Assembly: GCA_963575645.1 (NCBI GenBank)
Contig: OY754468.1
Location: 8,308,001 to 8,372,000 of the forward strand
Reading direction: 5' to 3'
From: Xanthostigma xanthostigma
Lineage: Eukaryota; Arthropoda; Insecta; Raphidioptera; Raphidiidae
DNA: 64,000 nt
Shown: positions 24,038-39,000 of the stretch, in pieces
Numbering within the stretch: position 1 is the stretch's first letter
Layout of the letters: every line of letters starts with the position of its first letter
The notes under the pieces: generated by a model
The model's input: the letters and a program-made list of their open reading frames with translations, nothing else
The model's database searches: none
Told to the model about the DNA's origin: nothing
Position numbers and translations under genes: made by a program

Positions 24038-27000
24038 CTGAAGAGCAACCACGTTAATTGATCTACTGTCAAAATAGTATATTTTAATTAACGAACACGA
24101 ATTACAGAGTACGGGAGTTCTGCTGGGTCCGGATTAATCATTAGGCATTGATGAAATAATTCATACATACCTAATAAGATAAAATTTAAAATAACTACGT
24201 CACGTCTTATTTCTCTTTCCTGACCCATCAAAAAACCTGGATCATCAATTATCTATAACCTATTCATTAAGACCATTTCAATAAAGCTAACGAGTCAGGT
24301 AAGGCGATGCTGCAGCATCTAGTCAAAGTAATCATGTTGTTACAATATTACATAAGACATTGAAGTAACAGGATGCCTGGAGCCGACCATCTGGTAGTTA
24401 CTCAAATCCCCTTCATCAACTGGAAAAGACCTGATTGCATTGCCCAGGGGCCCGGACAGGGTTAATCCGGTCCTGACACTAGGCACGGGCCTAGGGAACA
24501 GAGGGGGCACCACATTGCAAGATTTTTTTCCTATAGTTAGAACTATTTCGGTTCTTAAATTTCTGAATAAAAATTGTATGTTTGCACAGGATTTATACCA
24601 ACTTTACGAAAATGTAGATGACGTTCCTTCTGGATCTAATATTATGAAAAATAGTAGAATTTTGAAAGTCAAACAAACATATTAAAAAAAGACGATACTA
24701 ATAAAAGTCGAGATCTTGCGCTATAAACCAAAACAACAAAAAAAGAAAAACTAGATCATCGTTAACTACAAAAACCTAGGGCACCAAAAAGTTAAATCTG
24801 GCACTTCTGATATGGCTATAAGAATCTAAAAATCTAAATATATAAAAAGAAACCTAGATCTATTAACGCACAGCTCAAACCGCTGGACGGATTGGGTTGT
24901 TTGGCACACTGATAGTTATTATGACGGAGGAATCCGCTAACAACGGATTTTTGAAAATTCAACCTCAAAAAGGGTGCAACGGGGGTTCAAAATTTGCATG
25001 GAGACTAAACGCACAACCCAAACCACTGGACGTATTGGGCTGAAATTTGGCACGCAGATAGTTATTATGACGTAGGCATCCGCTAAAAACATGTTTTTGA
25101 GAATTCAGCCCCTAAAAGGGTGTAACGAATTCGTATGGAGAAATTATATAAGAGAGATGTATCGATTCAAAAATGAGCAGGATTACTCCTGTCAACAAAT
25201 AAATAAACGCGTGTTTCATGCGTTTTCAAAAACAATCCCTTCAGAGAGTGAAAAGAGGTAAATAGTCTAAAAATCAACATGGGTGTCACTTTCAAGGTTT
25301 GTCGGGACGTTGATCACGTGAATGTCATCAATTTTGAAATTTATTAGGGGGATCTACATTGAGAAAGGAGATAACGGGAATGCATGCGTGTTTCGTCACA
25401 ATCGCGCGCTAAGTCGCGGGTAACGGCTAGTAGATATATACCTGGATTGGCTCCGTTTGCGTTCATGTTGAAGAATCTTCGTTTGAAGGCAACATCTAAC
25501 GTTCCAATTTGTCGTTTTCGTTGAGCAGCCTTCTCCAAATTATGTATGGTTCTTCTTCTGCCAATACGGTCAGGCCCTGAGCCTGAATCATTGTCATAAT
25601 CTCCATCGATGCCTTGCAGTCGCTGAAGATTCTTTACGATCTCAACAGCATGTTTGTCTATCAGTGCGTCTTGAGATAGTTCTTCAGCCTGAAATAAAAA
25701 TTTAGATGGTGGATTAAGAAGTATTGTAGTGATATTTTTTCTATAAAGTTCTAGAAAAATTGATTAACTATTACCTTTCTAGTACAATAGATATTGAGTT
25801 CGGTGGATGCCAAAATGTGGGACAGTGTTCCAAAGCGATGGAACAACATGGCGGTGAATTGTATAACCAAGATCAAAGCAAAGAAGAACACGAACACAAG
25901 ACCGATCGGTTCCAGTTGTAAATATTCCTTGGTAATATGTACCTACAGTTAAAAAAACAAATAAGTTGATGTCCATTTAAAGATTCTCTCTTTACTAAAA
26001 ACTATAAAACATTAACAAAATTAATTTTTCTTTTTTTCGCGATAGTCTCATCTTAGCATGAGCTCGAGTGATAATAATTTCAGTTAACTTGATTTGAAAT
26101 TTTTGAAATAGTGCATTCAATAGATCACACTATAATGTTAAATTAAAAAGTTGTTAAAAATAACGAATTTTAAATATTTTAAAAAAATATTTCAATGTCT
26201 TTGAAAACTATTTTGCAGTTTTTTTTAATATATATTTACACTTATTTACTTTGTGGAATTAATACCATGCGATCAATTAAAATCTTTATTCAAACTAATT
26301 CAAAATACGCGAATTCCGTAGCTATAGAACCCAAATCGACATAGCCAACATGTTATAATATTTTACGTATCCTCCACGACTATTGGCCAGTGCCGGATTA
26401 ATCATTAGGCAGAATAGGCAACTGCCTAGGGGCCCCGCATCGACTAGGGGCCCGTGCACGCACAAAGAAAAAAACTTTTCATTGAACGAATATTTTATTT
26501 GAAAATTTATATGAAATTTCCCAACAACAATATTATTTTCTTTCGTAGTTTATTGTAATTTATTGCATTTAACAAGATAAAATTTTAAATAACTACATCA
26601 CGTCTCATTTCTTTTCCTGACCCATCAAAAAACCTGGATCATCAATTATCTATAACCTATTCATTAAGACCATTTCAATAAAGCTAAGGAGTCAGGTAAG
26701 ACGATGCTGCAGCATCTAGTCAAAGTAATCATGTTGTTACAATATCACATAAGACATTGAAGTAACAGGATGCCTGAAGCCGATCATCTGGAAGCTACTC
26801 ACATCCCTTCATCAACTTGAAAAGATCTAATTGCATTGCCTAGGGGCCCGGACAGGGTTAATCCGGCCCTGAAGATTAATCAAAGCTATATCAAATTCCG
26901 ATTTTAATTGATCGCATTGTATGTGCAGTGCTGTTATAAATAAATTTTATATTAAAAAACAAAATTAACAAAAAAAACTTTACAAACGTGAAATGTGAAT

Positions 27001-30000
27001 TATTAATTAGACTATAGACACTTAAAACTATTTTAAAAACACACAATGAAACAAAACAGTCGAACAAACAAATTAAATTATTAGATCACCAAATTGTTCG
27101 ATTAACTGCAATGTATGAACGGATTAAAAATTTAACAACAACAAATTTTAAAGGAATAGTTGTTTGGACAGAGCACCAAGAATAGTCGAGGTAAGGAGTC
27201 GGAATTTTTTTGGGTTTATTTTTGCCAGAGCGCCAATCTAGAGACCCCCTCCCTCCGTTTTCGAAGTCGCTGAACACGATGGTGAGGGTCTCACGTTTTT
27301 TTTCCTCGACAACCCCTTCAAATTGCCAATTGGCTCCTCTGATTTACAACTTATTGAAAAAAATTTGTAAGAACATTAATTGTCCACAAAAAATATTTCT
27401 TTTTTTTCTGTAAATGTGATACTTTAAGAATACAGGCCTTCAAAGAGTATCATTTATGGAAATTTTCATAAATGATACTCTGGCAAAAAAAAAATACCCC
27501 TTCCGACTTCTGACCTCGACTATAAAATTTTCAACTCTGATTTTGATGTTATAAAAAAAAAATAAACCCCAATTATAAAAAAAATCCCATTGGACTTCTG
27601 TAAGCCCTAGATCCGCCCCTGGTCCAGTTATTTTCTATCCCAGACGAAATTATTTTTTCGGCAGTACAATTTGTACAAAAATTAACTATTGAAGCGAACT
27701 TCATACAACAAATTATTTTTCAAAATTGTTATTAAATTATCAATCCAGTAAAATAATCATGAACGGATTAGTAATGAAATTAGTGATTGTTTTTATTAAT
27801 ATTAGGTGATTTTATGTAACCATGAGCCATTGAGTATCTTAAACATTATTTACAAGAAACAGTCGCCTTAGTACCAATGAATTCTCTGAACACTCAGAAA
27901 AAAAAAACAATTTAAGAATCATTTGTTAATATAAACGTGCGAATTTGATTTTGAACACATAAAACACAAAATATATTCAGGTGTGTGAGTCAGTTTTAGG
28001 ACATTTTTATTAAACAGAAATCCCTAGACTGCCCGGAAAAAGAGTCATTTATGCACCACCACGTAAATAGTACTCCGTAGAAAGTGCAGATCAAAATCAC
28101 TTAGAGGCTCATTTACACGGGTAGAGTAATGAGGCAAGTACTTGATAGAGTAGAGTAACTCTACCCGTATAAACGGTCAGTAGATTAGAGTAGCGAGTAG
28201 AGTGTGTAGTAGGTGGTAGAATAGAATACTAGCAACATGTGACAAAGTAACTCTACTCTACTACTACCACCACCGTCAAAATATCCACTTGCCTACGCAC
28301 TCTACCCATGGAACGCGGTCTGATTCCGTAGTAGAGTATAGTAGGTAGGAGAGTGAGAACGCTGTCATTCCGGCAGAAGTCACGTTCTGTCTTGTTTAAA
28401 TAAAATAGTGAAAATGAAATTCACCGAAGATGAAACTTTAAAACTTGTAGAGCTGTATGGCAAACACGAGTGTTTGTGGAATTTAGGTAGTGTAAACTAT
28501 ACAGAAATAAAAATATGAGGCAAGCCGTGGAAAATGAAATCGTGGAAATAATGGCAATGGGGGGCTTTGGAATCCAACAAACACCACACCACTTCGTGTG
28601 ACCAGATTCAGAGCTGAAACGGTAGAGCGGATGGTAGAGTGCACTCTACTTGCTACTTTACTCTACCCGTGTAAATAAGCCTTAAGTACCCCTCTGGACT
28701 GTTCGCATACGGCTGCAACAATATAAAAGCAGGGGCGGCGAACGTATGGCACGCGACAGATTATTGTGGGCACGGCATTGATTGAGGTTCAAAATCGAAA
28801 TAATTAAAAATATGCTAGATGTCGAAAAAAATGACTGTCACCCATATACATTTATTCTATACTGAGCATAAGAATAAAATCGCAATAGAACCGCTAGGGT
28901 GCAAACATATACTTCTGTCATTTTTTATGCCGTAAGCACTGGCGTATCCAGGAGGGCAAAGCAAGCACGGGGGAGCCGGCTTAAGAAATTTATAATTTGC
29001 TCCCTCCAGGGCCAAGAGCTGTGTACATCCATGTTAACGTCATAGAAAAAGACAGACTTTTTGAAATAGAGATACTTTATTCAAATTGAATGCAAGTACA
29101 TCAACTAATCCTATCATTGGAGAAATCAGGGAATTACATCGAAGAAAGAGACGCAGATATATTTTCGATACGCTTTGTTGGTTCGCTTACCGCACATTGA
29201 GTAGATAGACAATGATTCATATAGTAAATTATTAAATATATGCTGTCACCAAATAACAAAATATATGAAAAATGTTCATGGTATTATCGAAATTATTCTT
29301 TTTATCTATGTTTGATTCATTTTTTTGACAACTAAATTTTCTTCACTGATTGTCGCCACGTCATGGCTACATTAAACATTTTTGAAAAAAAAATGGCACT
29401 TAGATGTAGAAAGGTTCGCCATCCCTGATATAGGGTGTTTGACACTATATGAAAAAGTTTAAATTATGTAAATACGGTTGTATCGAATAAGAAATCAGAA
29501 TTATTGGTTTGTATAAATACAAAAACGCAAGATTGATTTATTACTTCAATTTAAAAAAATTTGACATGTCAAGAAACGCTGCCCGCAATAATAGTCTGAT
29601 GTGTGACGTCAGACTTTAGTAAACACACATCTATTCTATACCAGGGGCGGGCAATCTTTTGATCGTCGGGCCACATAGCTGATGAAAATTTGACCGTGGG
29701 CCAAAAAAGCAAAAAAAAAACAAAGGTTCTTTCATTTTAGCAACAAAAATTTGGAGAGCAAAAGATCTTTTTTCGTCTGCTGTGGCCCTTGCCATTTGCT
29801 ATTTTTCTAAAATTTATAAAATGTTTCGCGGGTCGGACAAAATTGTACTGCGGTCCGGATCTGGCCCGCGGGCCGCCATTTGCCCAGGCCTGATCTATAC
29901 TAATATATAAAGCTGAAGAGATTGTTTGTTTGTTGGATAGTCCATTTATCGAGGAAGGCAATAGGCTATATAATATCACGCTACGACCAATAGGACCGCA

Positions 30001-33000
30001 CCATCAATAAAAAATGTTCAAAATATAACTCAAAATGTGTCCGTCCGACAAAAACTTTATAACGGTAACTCCGATCATCATGAAATTTGGACAAAACATT
30101 CATCTCGGTAAACTGAGATGAACGTGCGTACTTATGTCCCTCTCCCTATTTGTTCTTTTGCACCCGGCTGTAACCGGGCGGGACCGCTAGTATTATATAA
30201 AACGAAGTCCCTCCACCGCGTCTGTATGTCTGAACACGATAAACCGAAAATCTACCGAATGGATTTTCATACGGTTTTCAACTAATACAAAGAGTGATAA
30301 GCGACGAAGGTTTCTGTGTGTAATTTGTAAATATTTTGTACAAAATGGCTGAAATATGACGGTATTTTGTCAAAAAAAAAACTGTTTTCGTACGCTTGCA
30401 TGGCTAACGCTGGCCAAATCTTTAGATATGCATCAAAACAATGTACTTTGATAGTTCTGCTGTGTAGATGAGAAGATCAATATAAAATTTCCAGAACAGT
30501 TTTGCACCCAGATGAAACCGTCTGACAAACATCAACGTGTTGAAGTAGAGAGAAAATGCTAGTTATTCTATAATATGCTTTATCCTAAGGTTATACAGGT
30601 GAGTCAGACCACCCGTATCAGTCGTTTTTTTCGAAAACGGTTAGTCGTAGAGAGTTGTGTCAAAAATCTGTATTATAAAAGCCCTAATGAAGAATCGAAT
30701 GGTGATATTTTTTCCCCCCGGAAAGGTCGGCTTCCCTGCTAGTTTGCTCCGGAATGTTCAGAACTCCGGAATATTAAATGGCACGATAGGTCGAAAGTGG
30801 TATTGTTGAAAAGATCTTTAAAAAATAAGCAAGTTTTGTAGGACATTTTTTTTTGTTACTGCCACCCCTGTTAAGTAATATTCGTTTGAAATTATTAAAT
30901 TAACATGTAAGAATAACAAACTTAATTTTAAAAGTTGGCATTTAAAATCTAGTTACCTAATTAAACAATGTCACAAATGTTCAAACTGTCTTCAATTTAC
31001 TTCTAAACACTGCGGAGCTTTTCTAGATAATATGTTATGAGTACCTGGAAGTATTTTCCGACAAAGAAAAAACAATTGCAATTATTGAAAACTTATTGTG
31101 ACATTGTTCAATTAGGTAACTAGATTTTAAATGCCGACTTTTTTGTTATTCTGACATGTTAATTTAATAATTTCAAACGAATATTACTTAACAGGGGTGG
31201 CAGTAACAAAAAAATATGTCCTACAAAACTTGCCTATTTTTTAAAGATCTTTTCAACAATACCACTTTCGACCTATCGTGCCATTTAATATTCCGGAGCA
31301 AACTAACAGGGAAGCCGACCTTTCCGGGGGGAAAAAATATCACCATTCGATTCTTCATTAGGGCTTTTATAATACAGATTTTTGACACAACTCTCTACGA
31401 CTAACCGTTTTCGAAAAAAACGACTGATACGGGTGGTCTGACTCACCCTGTATAATATCACGCTATGACCAATAGAAGCGGAGAATCAATGAAAAATATA
31501 ACTCAAAATTTATCCATCCGACAAAAACTTTTGAACGGTCATTCCGATCATCATGACATTTGGACACAACATTCATCACGGTAAACTAAGATGAACGTGC
31601 GTACTCACGTCCTCCCCCCATTCGTTCTTTTGCACCCGGGCGAAACCGGGTGGGACCGCTAGTAAAAAAATAAAACTGAAAATACGAATACTTGGCTAAA
31701 ATATAAAATTTTGAAATTTTTTTTGAAAAGGAATTTGTAAAATTAGTCTCGAAATTAATATTTTGCTTGACACCTTCCTTCGTGACTATTCTTGTGTAAT
31801 ATTAAAAAAAACTTAAAAAATATTGAATTTTTTGCTTTACTTCCCCCCAGAAAAAAAATATCTACGCCCTTTTAGGCAAGTCACTTCTGAGACGATTTAA
31901 AGAAAAATGAAGTATATGGGCTATGTGCAGGGAGGCGGAGTTACAAATTTTTCGATGCGAGCGTTTGTGATGAGCACTAGGGGAAATGAGCAATGTTTAT
32001 TAAAAGTGAAAATAGTTATAATTTTATGAAGTTTTTTTAATTACAAGTAAAACACGGGCAAAACTAAGCGATCTGGAAATGCTTGTTGTGTTCCGGGCTG
32101 TTGCGCGGATGGCGATTTAAGTAAAATAAAAACCATTGGCACCCTAATTTGACGTTCCGCTGTCCGTGTAAGCAAATTAACATCAGTTTTCCTTATTACG
32201 TTTTTTTTGACACATCATGGCCAACTAATGTTTTTGACTTATCACCTTAGAAACATGTCGCGATTTCCATAAAAAGTGAGTTCAATAATAATAATAATAG
32301 GTTTCGTGTCCCGCTTGAAGCAGACCTAACGATATAATTATGGGAATACATTGATCTCTTGGTCGTCACTACAAGCAACTTTTACTGTATACCCCATCTC
32401 CCCGCTAACACCGGTCCTGAATCAAATGCGGTTCTAAGATAAAGAAGAAACGAGTGTCGTATTTCATGGTATGCATAAATGACTCAGACAAAAAAAAAAT
32501 AGACGGCATGCGTGTAATCTCGTGCATGTAGGTCCCACAAAGAAATTAGTCCTCGATGCAAGAGTCCATAATTTCTCTGATAATACCTCAGCCGTTTCCT
32601 CTATATAGGTGATATTGGTCTTGATTCCCAATGGCCAATCGACATGAATTTGATCTTTATTCAGTTGCAGTAAAAACACGACCAATACAAATAAAGCATT
32701 GAACATGAAGAATGCAAATACAGATTTGTTGCGCAACTCTATTAAATCAGCTGCAATTCTTGCCTGTAATTATCAGAACAAAAGCACAAAACAATTAGAT
32801 TTATTATAAATTAGGTTTTGTGGTCCGACAGTTATTATGGTTGTTGTTGTCTTACGCTTTTTATCCGTTGATCCAATCATTGCCGGGGGCTTTATTCTCA
32901 GCAGGTAACACTTATAAAATACGTTCAAAATAATACCTCAATTGCTCTAAAAAATATCAACCTGAAATAAGTATATAGCTAAATATCATGCCAACTACTT

Positions 33001-36000
33001 AAAAAACTATTTCTGTAGTAACTTCATCTACAAGCGCCAAATAGCATAGTACCTATAGGATTTGAGGTGAAGAATGTAGAGTGTATTAATTAAGTTGATT
33101 TTTTCTTTTTTAACAGCGTGTAGAAATCAAATAGACGAACAAATATTTCAAGTAACTTTTTTATCAAGGCTAAAAAATAAGAGAGAAACAGCCTTTCAAA
33201 GTTTTATTAAATTTTATCAAATTTTGTGGTTGGTCCTGGCGTTGTTATGTCACTTAGGAATATTACTGTTTTATTTAATTTTCTTTTGCTACAGATCACT
33301 GCAACAACAACAATCGTTTAAAAGGCAGTAGCGTATAAGCAATTTCTATGAAATGTTTACCCCTAACTATATTTCAAATTCTACGAAAGCAGATGATGAA
33401 ATAATTTGATAGTTGTTGCTGATCGAAGCATGATTTTCACAATAATACTATGTGAAAGCGCAACTACAATAATTACTGATTATACTATATTTTAGCAAAA
33501 AAATACGTAAGTAACTGAAAAGAAATTTTCAATAATCCAAGTCCTCAAAACTGGAATATTAAAAATTTAGAGGTAACATACGAGCGTTTCAATTTCAGGA
33601 TGGTCACAAATATCTGAAAAACATCATTGACTTTTCCAATGCCCAAAATACGGTTTTCCGAAACATTTTTCTGTTTATCATAAGCTTCAAGCGAACATGT
33701 ATTTTAAATTTTATTACAATTAAAAATGTCGGCGAACGTTAACCATTTCTTGTCAAAAACTATCGTTTGGTGCCGGATAAAATGGCAACCTATGTTTTGA
33801 ATAGAAAAATTAATGTTTTCGATTTTATTCTTGACGCGGATAATATTTCTGATTTTTTCATGATCTGTGACCATCTCGAATTAACAAGATTAGTACTTTT
33901 AACTAATTTCTAACAAATTTTGCTCTGCAAATTAATGGCATCTACAGAGAATGATGAAGACATTAGCATCCAAAAATAATATTTGAGCCGAGAGGTAGTA
34001 TTTTCAAAGTAGGTACACATTGAGGCTGGGGCATTAAAAGGACAACCATAAAACAAATTGAACCACAAAACCACTTTCGTTAAGCGTTACCTCCTGAGTA
34101 TTTCCATCAAAGGTGATATTTGTCTTGACACCAAACGGCCACTTAATATGGAGTAATTCTTTATTCAGTTGTAGTAGAAATACAACGAGGACAAACAATG
34201 CGTTCAACATAAAGAACGCAAATACTGATTGATCACGAAGGTCTTTCAAATCTTTTGCAATTCGGGCCTAAAAAGTGGCAGCCATTTGAATTAAAATTAT
34301 TCAATAAAACATATTATAATAACTGGTGATGGTCGCTCATAAAAATCTGAAAATAACAGTCTCATATTTGTTTAAAAAATTGTTAATGACAATCAAACTC
34401 AATACAGTGTCCCTCAACCTTGAGCGTTTTCAAAGTAAAAAGTCGCAGACCCTTAGATAAGCGCGGGTCACACTAGGCTGGTTGCCAGCCGCGAGTTGTG
34501 GAAGCCGCTACTGTCAGCCATCAATCAACTTGGTGTGAGCATAAAATTCGCCGCTGGCGCCGCCAGCCGACGAGTATTTATCAGCGGCTGTTGAAATTAG
34601 ACATGTTCTATTTTGGTAGCCAGGCAGCGGCAACTAGCAGGTCACGTGACTCACTCGGACCCGCTACCACCAGCGAGCAGCATCGCAGTCTGGCCGAAGC
34701 AGTGCATCATAGACGAGTGAACCATCACGTGCCACGTGGTTTATGTTCGATGTATGCAGTGACCGAATTGGCAGCCACTACTCGCGGTAGACTAGCGAGT
34801 TGTAGTCATAGTGTGACCGGGCTGCCCGCCGCTGCTTGCTGGTGCTACTGTCCGCCGCTGATCAGCAGCGGCTGACAAGCAGCCTAGTGTGACCCGCGAT
34901 TAGATCCATATACTTAATCCTCCTATACTGCTAGTACGAGTCTAGAAAAGGATGACGACCCAACGGTGCAGACATACATAAGTCTGTCTCCGTCATTTAC
35001 GCATCAAATGTTATGAGCAAGTCCGAGAATGGAATATGAACGCAACGCTTACGCAAAACGAATCGAGTAAAAATAAGTGAAATATAAGTATACAGTTGCT
35101 GTCTCTCTTGGTGGGCAACACTTCCACTTACGGGAATTAGCAATATAGGAGTGTTAAGTATATGTTTAGATCAACTTCTTTTCAAGGGCGTTGTTCGGAC
35201 GCTGGGTATTGGCTGAGCTACATCCGGGAATCCTGCGTAGTTTGTTCCATAGAACTCCTTATATGATTATTTTCCATCACTTTTTAAATTCGAATTAAAT
35301 TTATAAATCTATAATTTTTATTAATATTTCTCATGGACCATAGATTGAGAAACACTGAAATAGACCATGTTCGAACATGTTGTGACTAATTAACCACAAT
35401 CGTCTGTTAATTTTGAAACAGTTGACTAGAATTTTTTTAATACTGAAATAATCTTTTTCAGCTAATTTTTAGCCTTTAGATCTAATTGATTAATAAACAG
35501 AATTTATTTAAACGAATTTTTTAAAATTTAGTCATGCTGGTCTACAGAAAGGTAGATCCACAATCTTTGACCTTAATGTAGCAAAAGTAACCACCAGTTG
35601 GCAAACAACTGTTAGGTGATTAATTTTGATAAACTTAGTCATTGCAAAGGCAATATTTTCTTTTAAGTAAAACTTCTTCACGCGCGGTATAGTAAATCGT
35701 ATTCATGCGACTGACCATGTTACTGAACGAAACGCAGCACCATCACTCCTCTACGCCGTTGAGATAGAGTGGGACGTTGAGGAGGCATCGATTATTATAC
35801 GCAAGGGGCGCGTTCATTTATTATGCAAATCGTTTTTTTTTACTTTAACATCTCATAATAAGAAAATATATAATACAATTTCCCCTCTAATCAAACGTAA
35901 TGTAAAAAGGCGATATCAGAACGTATAACATATACTCTATTAACGAAGTAGATGCAAATAAATCACAAAAACAGTGCAAAATGCTGTTCGAATGTGCCGA

Positions 36001-39000
36001 CCGACCAATCACAACTCAAGAAACAAAGATACACGCGTAAACGGCGCACATGTATTACGTATTAAATATTAATTATTACACCAAACACGTATAGATAATT
36101 ATGCTCATATTTTTTATATGTTAACTTCTCCTCCTCAATTGATACCTCTTACTTAATAAATGAACAACCAGCTTGGGAGAATGAATACGATCCGATATGT
36201 ATCTACCGTCGACGCGATTAGAAGTTTCACTTCTGTGTAATGTAAAACAGGCGGTCTGATTTTAATAACACTAACCTGTTCCACAGGATCTGCATCAATA
36301 GGAAACAGATACTTGTCAATAAGGTCCTTCCAAAATTGTAATTCTGCGCCGGACAAGAAGTCAACTTCACCCTTGCGTATCTCTGGATCTTCTATCCAAT
36401 ACGGATTCGTCAAATGATCTCTTTCTTCTTTTGGAGATGTTGATACGGTTTCACTGTCCGTGTCTGTGCGCTGGTCAGCTTCTGCTTCATTGACGGCACT
36501 CAGATGATGATCACCTCTGGAACTAGCCGACATCGTGCGACGCCTCTGACCTCCATGAGGTGGTTCGATCATTCTGAAACAAATTAATGCCAAACTTGTA
36601 ATACCAGTGCAGTAGCTAAGGTCAACAACTCTTCACTTGATACTCATTAATACAAATCGAATTGCTAATTTGATGAATTGCACCATCATCTCCAAGGAAG
36701 TACTAAACTTTAATTCTAATAATGATGTCTTCAGCATAAAGTAGTGTTGATCCAATAGAATGTTACGATGAAGGAAGGTTTTGGTTGAGGATCATAAATA
36801 AATAAGCTTTACCAATGATGCGCTAGTGGCCAACGTTTCGTTAGTAAATTGGCCAACGTTTCGAAACATTTATTTTCATCTTCAGGGCCTCAAGCTGGTT
36901 CTTTCGACCAGCTTGAGGCCCTGAAGATGAAAATAAATTTTTGTGTAACATTGGTAAAGCTTATTTATTTATGATCCTCAACCAAAACCTTCCTTCATCT
37001 AATAATGATCACAATCTCCATTTTCCGCGCGTATTTTAATTTTCTTCTACGTGCTTCTCTAAATAATCTGCGATGTTATCGCTTAAGAGTCAAAACACTG
37101 TTATTAGGTCTATAACTATTGTCAAGTTGGCAGACTGACTGTGGATTATAAATGCTCACTAGCGTCTTAGGTTTAGTTAAAGAATACAATACACCAGAAT
37201 GACATACGTGCTTTTCAAGATCTTCTGCGATGTTGACTGTTATTAGGTTCTTAACTATTATCAAGTTGATAAGTAGTTTGTGGATTATAGACACTCGACA
37301 ACAGAGGTCATCAACGTCTTGCTATGTTAAAGCGTTTTCTCTTTAAAAATACCCCAAAACGACATACATCGACTAATCTTCGAAAAGGTCACTCCATACC
37401 GATTCATCGCCCATCAAATTTATCCAAAGAATGGAATTATACGACACGCGTAGCCATTTTGAATCCACAAAAGTATCCCCAGTATTTGTTCCAAAACTAA
37501 GAACTTTCACATACCTTTCAATAGCATCCAATCGTTTATTGAGTGTATCCAAAGAATCAGCAATGTGCATCAACTGTTGTTTTTCTCCATCGCTCTTGCC
37601 GTGCGTACAGAACATACATTTGAACAGACCAGCGAAAGATAATTCTAGACTGCCTTCATCATCATCGTCAGCATCTCCTTGACCACCTTGTAAGAATCCA
37701 AGAAGGGATTTATTTTTGGATTTCTTCTTTGAGTCTTCGGCTCTCTTCTTTTCTTCTTCTAGCTCCTAATAGTGTACATCATGTGTTAATATTTACAATA
37801 TAGATTATAGACGGTCATTAGCATCGACAAAATATTTTCATATTTTTTAAAATCATTAAATTAAATTAGTATAAATCATGCAACCCCGTACCTGTTTTCC
37901 AACCTTACTTTGTACTTCCCGAGTACCCCAAGTGACGTTATTCATATTAAATACTGAATATATCATCAGCAACAAGTACATGCTCGGTACAGTGACATAG
38001 TAGATGACGCCGTAAGGTAAACAGCCAACTTCTTGAGGATGAAAAAAGGCTGTTACTATCAGCTCCCCTGCCACCATGAAGAAGAATATAGAAGAAGGAG
38101 CCATTATTCCATCCTCCTCGATTTGCAGCATTATGCCAACCAGGACGGCCATCATCACCAACCCGTAAATAGCGCTTATCAACCCTGCCATGAATAACTG
38201 CCACCGAAACATGCTAAATGTTAGTTATTGCAGAGCAAACTGTTTATAAATAATATTATAGTGTTTTGATAATGCAAATAAATATATTGTTTTTTTAATT
38301 GAACAGACATCAAAATAACTGGTCCAATGCGAGCTGAACTCATGTTCACAATCTTAGGTCATTGTCAAATTTTTTGACAATTCTTTCTGCAACCCAGCAT
38401 TAGGATTTATGAGTAGGTGGTCCTGCATACTATGAGTGAGATTCAATACTTCCTTTTAATTTTATGATCAATTAGTTTCGGTGATAAGAGAGGGGGAATG
38501 ATCGATCTTCGTATATTTTCTTTGATACCCCGATAACAAAATTAATGCAAAAAAAGTGTATTTTAAGATATTTTGCAAAATATTTCTCGGGACTAATTTG
38601 TTAAATACCTACATATTTAATATTCAGTATTGATCACAGTGGGAAGCTGGTCGTGTGGACCTCAAGGGTCGCACTTGTAGACTTCCAATAAACGACCCAC
38701 CTCACGGTTTGTTAGTATTTTAATCAGATCTAATGGTCAATAATTTACAGACCTTCCACCACCTTAATTATTATAATATACCTCTCTTCCAAGAGGCTCG
38801 AAGCAGGTTAATTCTATAGACAAAACGTAGTATTGGGCGATTATGAATGATATAATCGAAATATTTCGATTATGGCCGAATAATCGATCATTCGATTATG
38901 GCAACCGAGATATCATTCGCTTGAATCGATTATGAAATATGAAATGAATACTAAATCCCGACACAGTACTATTGCTATGTCCACTGTCGATATTACCTAA

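Noticed and set aside
33095-33331. 78-codon open frame with a hydrophobic middle
   Set aside because: AT-rich chance frame in a CHS1 intron, antisense to it, no family resemblance.
34498-34875. 125-codon open frame
   Set aside because: Inside a GC-rich TIR element whose repeated gccgc words keep all frames open; low-complexity product.
37892-38197. Exon 10b as part of a neighbouring CHS2 gene or CHS2 pseudogene
   Set aside because: No other CHS2-like exon is present, whereas every other exon of one CHS1 is present once. Splice phase and length match exon 10a exactly.
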